Part shown: piece by piece, positions 6,072 to 9,607 of the stretch
How positions within the stretch are numbered: position 1 is the stretch's first letter
Layout: the number at the start of each line of letters is the position of its first letter
Assembly (NCBI GenBank): GCA_012512545.1
Contig: JAAZDZ010000580.1
Location: 1 to 9,607 of the forward strand
DNA from: Alcaligenaceae bacterium
GTDB taxonomy: Bacteria > Pseudomonadota > Gammaproteobacteria > Burkholderiales > Burkholderiaceae_B
Reading direction: 5' to 3'
Length of the DNA stretch: 9,607 nt
Made by a program: the position numbers and the translations under genes
The notes under the pieces: generated by a model
Seen by the model: the letters and a program-made list of their open reading frames with translations, nothing else
The model's database searches: none
Told to the model about the DNA's origin: nothing

Positions 6072-6920
6072 ATGCGCTCGACAATCGCCCAGAACCATAC
6101 CGCCCAAAAGTATCCACAAAATATAGTCATTAAGCCTTTTCAATGGCTGAGCCGGACCAGCGCTCCGGCTTCAAAGCTGGTCTATGGCGCAGTGGGCCTG
6201 GCCGTACTCGTGGCGCTGTGGTCTTTGGGCGCTCGCCTGCTGGAAACCAGCGTGCCGCTGGCAGCATCCCTGGCGCCCGCCGCCACGTTTCACAGCCTGT
6301 ATGAACTGGTGTCCACAGGCCAGCTCAACAGCCATACGCTGATGAGTCTGCAGCGGGTGCTGGTGGGGCTGGGGCTGGCATTGCTGATCGGCGTGCCGGT
6401 CGGGCTGGCAGTGGGCAGTTCCAGGATGCTGGAAAATGCCAGCAGCACGGCTTTCCAGTTCCTGCGCATGATTTCGCCATTATCGTGGATGCCGATCGCC
6501 GTAATGGTTTTCGGCATTGGCGATGCGCCCATCTATTTTCTGCTGACTTTCGCCGCTGTCTGGCCGATCATTCTGAATACGGCGGCTGGCGTGCGCCAGC
6601 TCGACCCGAAATGGCTGATGCTGGCCCGCAGCCTGAGCGCCACCCGTTCTGAAGTGCTGCTGCGCATTATCATGCCAGGCATTCTGGGCAATATCCTCAC
6701 CGGTGCGCGCCTGGCCATTGGTGTTATCTGGATTGTTCTCGTACCCTGCGAAATGCTGGGCGTGAGTTCCGGCCTGGGTTATTACATTCTGGATACCCGC
6801 GACCGGCTGGCCTATTCCGAACTCATGGCCGTCATTGTGCTGATCGGCGCGCTCGGTTTTCTATTGGATGGCCTGGCGCAAAAGGCGTACCGCCACTGGT
6901 CGCGAAACCCAGCGCGGTAA
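6072..6920 (+). CDS. ABC importer permease, NitT/TauT type
   Basis: This 282-residue inner-membrane permease is related to SsuC/TauC/NrtB. It has about six transmembrane segments (roughly 36-58, 94-115, 132-150, 152-172, 213-232 and 252-270) after a polar N-terminal tail of about 30 residues. The cytoplasmic coupling loop at 185-202 (ARSLSATRSEVLLRIIMP) corresponds to the family EAA motif that docks on the ATPase, and the following segment ending in EMLGVSSGLGYYI is typical of the group. As a single permease it would act as a homodimer with the ATPase encoded at 3991. It is the last gene of the operon and converges on fabI with only 18 bases between stop codons. No clear terminator is seen there. 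Confidence 0.93.
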   Translation: MRSTIAQNHTAQKYPQNIVIKPFQWLSRTSAPASKLVYGAVGLAVLVALWSLGARLLETSVPLAASLAPAATFHSLYELVSTGQLNSHTLMSLQRVLVGLGLALLIGVPVGLAVGSSRMLENASSTAFQFLRMISPLSWMPIAVMVFGIGDAPIYFLLTFAAVWPIILNTAAGVRQLDPKWLMLARSLSATRSEVLLRIIMPGILGNILTGARLAIGVIWIVLVPCEMLGVSSGLGYYILDTRDRLAYSELMAVIVLIGALGFLLDGLAQKAYRHWSRNPAR

Positions 6921-6938
6921 CGCCGTTGCTGCCTGACT

Positions 6939-7694
6939 TTAGTTCAGGATGTGGTAACCGCCATCCACGTACATCGTGGTGCCAGTAATGGCGCGGGCGC
7001 CGTCGCTGGCCAGGAAGGCGCTCAGCGGGCCAACGTCCTGAATATTGACGCCCCCCATGGGGGCGCGTCGCGCATTCTCTTCAACCAGGGCATCAAAGCT
7101 GGCAATGCCTGACGCGGCCCGGGTAACAATAGGCCCAGGAGAAATCGCATTCACGCGAATGCCCTTGCCACCCAGTTCGGACGCCAGATAACGCACAGTC
7201 GATTCCAGAGCGGCCTTCACTGGCCCCATGATGCCGTAGTTGGGAATAACTTCTTCGCCGCCCAGGTAGCTCATGGTCATCAGGCTGCCGCCTTCGGCCA
7301 TCAACGGCTCCGCCAGACGCGCCATGCGCACGAATGAGTGGCAGGAAATATCCATGGCTTTCAGGAAGCCGTCGCAGGAACTGTCAGTTACCCGGCCGTG
7401 GAGGTCGTCTTTTGGAGCAAATGCGATGGAGTGCAGCAGAAAATCAAGCTTGCCCCAGCGCTGGGACACTTCCTCGAACAAGCTTGCCAGCTGCGCATCG
7501 TCGCGCACATCGAGCGGGCGCTGAATCTCGGCATTCACGGCTTGCAGCAGAGGCTCCACATGCGGTCGGGCCTTGTCATTCAACCAGGTGCCGCCCAATG
7601 TGGCGCCAGCCTTGTGCAGCGCATCAGCGCATGCCCACGCAATACTTTGATCGTTACCAATACCGATCACCAAACCTTTTTTGCCTTTCAGCAC
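6939..7694 (-). CDS. fabI: Enoyl-ACP reductase, FabI type
   Basis: This 251-residue SDR-family enzyme reduces trans-2-enoyl-ACP with NAD(P)H in the last step of each fatty-acid elongation cycle. Visible features are the N-terminal nucleotide-binding stretch GLVIGIGNDQSIAWA (7-21), Tyr143 (MSYLGGEE), and the FabI-type active site Tyr153-x6-Lys160 (NYGIMGPVK), equivalent to Tyr146, Tyr156 and Lys163 of E. coli FabI. The C-terminus has the usual MYVDGGYHI. The frame is open to ATGs at 7709 and 7730, but GTG at 7694 is preferred: AGAGGA lies six bases upstream and the protein then begins LKGKKGLVIG as in relatives. HSIAFAPKDDLHGRV (88-102) resembles rhizobial-type FabI more than the E. coli SIGFAPGDQ form, so this may be a second, non-housekeeping FabI. 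Confidence 0.88.
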   Translation of the reverse strand: MLKGKKGLVIGIGNDQSIAWACADALHKAGATLGGTWLNDKARPHVEPLLQAVNAEIQRPLDVRDDAQLASLFEEVSQRWGKLDFLLHSIAFAPKDDLHGRVTDSSCDGFLKAMDISCHSFVRMARLAEPLMAEGGSLMTMSYLGGEEVIPNYGIMGPVKAALESTVRYLASELGGKGIRVNAISPGPIVTRAASGIASFDALVEENARRAPMGGVNIQDVGPLSAFLASDGARAITGTTMYVDGGYHILN

Positions 7695-7738
7695 GTTGTG
7701 TCCTCTCATCGTCAAGAAGAAAGCCGCCATCGACTCTC

Positions 7739-7764
7739 ACAATTAAATACGAATTGTAAACAAT
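7739..7764 (-). promoter_or_regulatory. Putative fabI promoter/operator with ACAAT half-sites
   Basis: On the minus strand TACAAT (7758-7753) and TTTAAT (7747-7742) each match the -10 consensus at 5 of 6 positions, but no strong -35 box is seen. The same stretch holds three related half-sites: ACAATT (7739-7744), AATTGT (7752-7757) and ACAAT (7760-7764). The last two form the perfect repeat ATTGT-AA-ACAAT. This layout suits regulator binding over a promoter, but no specific regulator can be named. Confidence 0.35.
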
Positions 7765-7804
7765 ACAGAAAGACAGCAGTGTGACGGCCTCGCAAAAATG
7801 GCAC

Positions 7805-7857
7805 AAAAAAGGGGCCGGACACCATTTCCGCTGATCGAAATGGTGTCCGGCCCCTTT
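7805..7857 (-). terminator. Long perfect hairpin, htpG terminator, possible REP-type element
   Basis: The arms at 7808-7828 and 7837-7857 pair perfectly over 21 bp (18 GC-rich pairs plus three A-T pairs) around the 8-base loop at 7829-7836. Read on the minus strand, it lies 26 bases after the htpG stop and is followed by TTTTTT (7810-7805), a good intrinsic terminator. On the plus strand the T track is broken (TTTGTTGGTTTTTT), so it may work weakly in that direction too. The stem is unusually long for a simple terminator, and the GGTGTCCGG core recalls REP hairpins spread by RAYT transposases; that origin is an inference. Confidence 0.85.
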
Positions 7858-7883
7858 GTTGGTTTTTTAACTTGCGGCTTCTA

Positions 7884-9607
7884 TCAGGCGGACAGCAGCA
7901 ACTTGTTCATGCGTTTGACGAAGCTGGCCGGGTCGTTCAGTGATGCGCCTTCCGCAAGCATGGCCTGATCCAGCAGCAGCAGCGACCATTCCTCGAAGTC
8001 AGCATCCGCCGCATCCTTCACACGGCCAAGCAGCGCGTGTTCGGGGTTGATTTCCAGAATCGGCTTGACCTCGGGCGCTTCCTGCCCGGCAGAACGCAGC
8101 AAGCGCTGCAAATGGGGGCTGATGTCGTTTTCATCGACCACTACGCAGGCGGGGGAATCCACCAGACGAGTGGTGACGCGTACTTCCTTCACCTTGCCCT
8201 CCAGCGCTTTTTGCATGCGTTCCACCAGCGGTTTGTTCTCTTCCGCTACCGCTGCCTGATGCTTCTTTTCTTCCTCATCAGCCAGCGCGTCGAGATCCAG
8301 GCCGCCCTTGGCCACAGAAACCAGCTGTTTGCCATCGAAATCGCGCATGTAGGAAAGCATCCACTCATCCACCCGATCGCTCAGCAGCAGGACTTCGATG
8401 CCCTTCTTACGGAACACTTCCAGGTGCGGGCTGTTGGCCGCCGCAGCGTAGGATTCAGCCGTGACGTAGTAGATTTTTTCCTGGCCCTCCTTCATGCGCG
8501 ATACATAGTCGGCGAAGGACACATTCTGCACGCTGCCATCGTTATGGGTGGAAGCAAAGCGCAGCAGCTTGGCGATACGTTCGCGGTTGGAGAGATCTTC
8601 GCCCGTGCCTTCCTTCAGCACCTGACCGAATTGTTCCCAGAATGCCTGGTAATCTTCGGCACGGTTTTCAGCCAGGTCTTCCAGAATGCCCAGAATACGC
8701 TTGGTGCAGCCATCGCGTATCGCCTTGACATCACGGCTTTCCTGAAGAATTTCGCGCGACACGTTCAGCGGCAGGTCGGCGGAATCAATGACCCCTTTCA
8801 CAAAGCGCAGGTAGCTGGGCAGCAGCTGTTCGGCATCGTCCATGATGAAGACGCGCTTCACATAGAGCTTGACGCCACGGCGGGCATCGCGTTCCCAGAG
8901 GTCGAACGGCGCGCGCTTGGGCACATACAGCAGCTGGGTATATTCGCTGCGGCCTTCCACGCGGTTATGCGTCCAGACGAGCGGGTCTTCAAAATCGTGG
9001 GCGATGTGCTTGTAGAATTCCTTGTACTGTTCCTCGCTGATCTCAGACTTGGAACGTGTCCACAAAGCGCTGGCCTGGTTGATGTTTTCCCATTCCGCCG
9101 TCTTCACCTGTTCGGATTTTTCCTCATCCCATTCCTCCTTCAGCATCTGGATGGGCAGAGAGATGTGATCGGAATAACGACGCAGGACTTCGCGGATTTT
9201 CCAGCCGCTCAGGAACTCATCTTCAGGATCGCGCAGATGCAACACAATGGATGTGCCGCGATCCGCCTTTTCCACCGGTGCCACGCGGAACTCGCCCTGA
9301 CCGTCGGATTCCCACAGAACAGCCTCGGTTTCAGGCACGCCTGCGCGGCGCGACAGAACGGAAACCTTGTCCGCCACAATGAAGGAAGAGTAAAAGCCCA
9401 CACCAAACTGGCCGATGAGCTGGGCATCCTTCTGCTTGTCGCCTGTCAAGTGCGAAAAGAATTCCTTGGTACCGGAACGCGCAATGGTGCCCAGGTTGGC
9501 CACTGCCTCATCACGCGTCATGCCGATGCCGTTGTCGGAAATCGTGATGGTGTGCTTTTCTTTGTCGAAATCAACACGGATGCGTAATTCCGCATCACCT
9601 TCATACA
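7884..9607 (-). CDS. htpG: Molecular chaperone HtpG (Hsp90 family), N-terminus cut by window edge
   Basis: The frame runs on the minus strand from the right edge to a TGA at 7886-7884, giving 573 visible residues. By comparison with E. coli HtpG (624 residues), roughly the first 55-60 are missing, including the start and the N-box with the catalytic Glu and Asn. It is a cytoplasmic ATP-dependent dimeric chaperone. Visible GHKL ATPase motifs are DNGIGM just inside the right end, then [11 protein letters not shown] and the glycine-rich [17 protein letters not shown]. The middle domain (with [21 protein letters not shown]) and the C-terminal dimerisation domain ending [10 protein letters not shown] follow without interruption. 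The coding frame continues past the internal Met at 9521, which is not the start. It is a separate unit from fabI, divided from it by the strong hairpin at 7805-7857. Confidence 0.97.
   Translation of the reverse strand, partial: YEGDAELRIRVDFDKEKHTITISDNGIGMTRDEAVANLGTIARSGTKEFFSHLTGDKQKDAQLIGQFGVGFYSSFIVADKVSVLSRRAGVPETEAVLWESDGQGEFRVAPVEKADRGTSIVLHLRDPEDEFLSGWKIREVLRRYSDHISLPIQMLKEEWDEEKSEQVKTAEWENINQASALWTRSKSEISEEQYKEFYKHIAHDFEDPLVWTHNRVEGRSEYTQLLYVPKRAPFDLWERDARRGVKLYVKRVFIMDDAEQLLPSYLRFVKGVIDSADLPLNVSREILQESRDVKAIRDGCTKRILGILEDLAENRAEDYQAFWEQFGQVLKEGTGEDLSNRERIAKLLRFASTHNDGSVQNVSFADYVSRMKEGQEKIYYVTAESYAAAANSPHLEVFRKKGIEVLLLSDRVDEWMLSYMRDFDGKQLVSVAKGGLDLDALADEEEKKHQAAVAEENKPLVERMQKALEGKVKEVRVTTRLVDSPACVVVDENDISPHLQRLLRSAGQEAPEVKPILEINPEHALLGRVKDAADADFEEWSLLLLDQAMLAEGASLNDPASFVKRMNKLLLSA

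Noticed and set aside
3991..6920. Calling the importer ssuBAC or tauBAC
   Set aside because: No ssuD, ssuE or tauD gene is present and the binding protein resembles NrtA/CmpA as much as SsuA/TauA, so a specific symbol would overstate the evidence.
7695..7730. Upstream ATG starts for fabI at 7709 and 7730
   Set aside because: The GTG at 7694 has AGAGGA at good spacing and gives a standard FabI N-terminus; the longer forms add residues not seen in the family and have poorer ribosome binding sites.
8037..9587. 516-codon open frame on the plus strand opposite htpG
   Set aside because: It is fully antisense to the well-conserved htpG frame, shows no recognisable domain, and has the composition expected from the complement of GC-biased codons.

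Overview
The window looks like chromosomal DNA of a betaproteobacterium, probably family Alcaligenaceae (Burkholderiales). This is inferred from the moderately high GC content, the protein sequences, and the arrangement ffh / CcsA-like protein / PP0621-family protein / ampD. No rRNA, tRNA, CRISPR array, insertion sequence or phage gene was found, and all complete genes are intact.

Layout. At the left edge is the start of ffh (minus strand, cut by the window edge). Diverging from it are a CcsA/YpjD-like membrane protein (178-1014), a small PP0621-family membrane-anchored cysteine protein (GTG start, 1026-1292) and the peptidoglycan-recycling amidase AmpD (1336-1932).

The centre (2038-6920) is a tight six-gene plus-strand cluster that reads as one operon: an AhpD-like carboxymuconolactone-decarboxylase-family protein, an acyl-CoA-dehydrogenase-fold flavoprotein, a 55-residue rubredoxin overlapping it by ATGA, and a complete NitT/TauT-type ABC importer (ATPase, Tat-exported binding protein, permease). 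The flavoprotein appears to lack the usual catalytic glutamate, with Thr360-Pro361 where Glu-Gly normally sits. Together the genes suggest import of a small, probably anionic or sulfur/nitrogen-containing compound, followed by flavin-dependent oxidation or reduction with rubredoxin as electron carrier. The substrate is unknown. This is the best candidate in the window for an undescribed system. An inverted repeat just upstream of the first gene could be its operator.

On the right, on the minus strand, are a FabI-type enoyl-ACP reductase (GTG start, 7694 to 6939) and most of the chaperone gene htpG (N-terminus lost at the right edge). Between them is a long perfect hairpin (21-bp stem) that serves htpG as a terminator and may be a REP-type repeat. 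The fabI upstream region carries clustered ACAAT/ATTGT half-sites.
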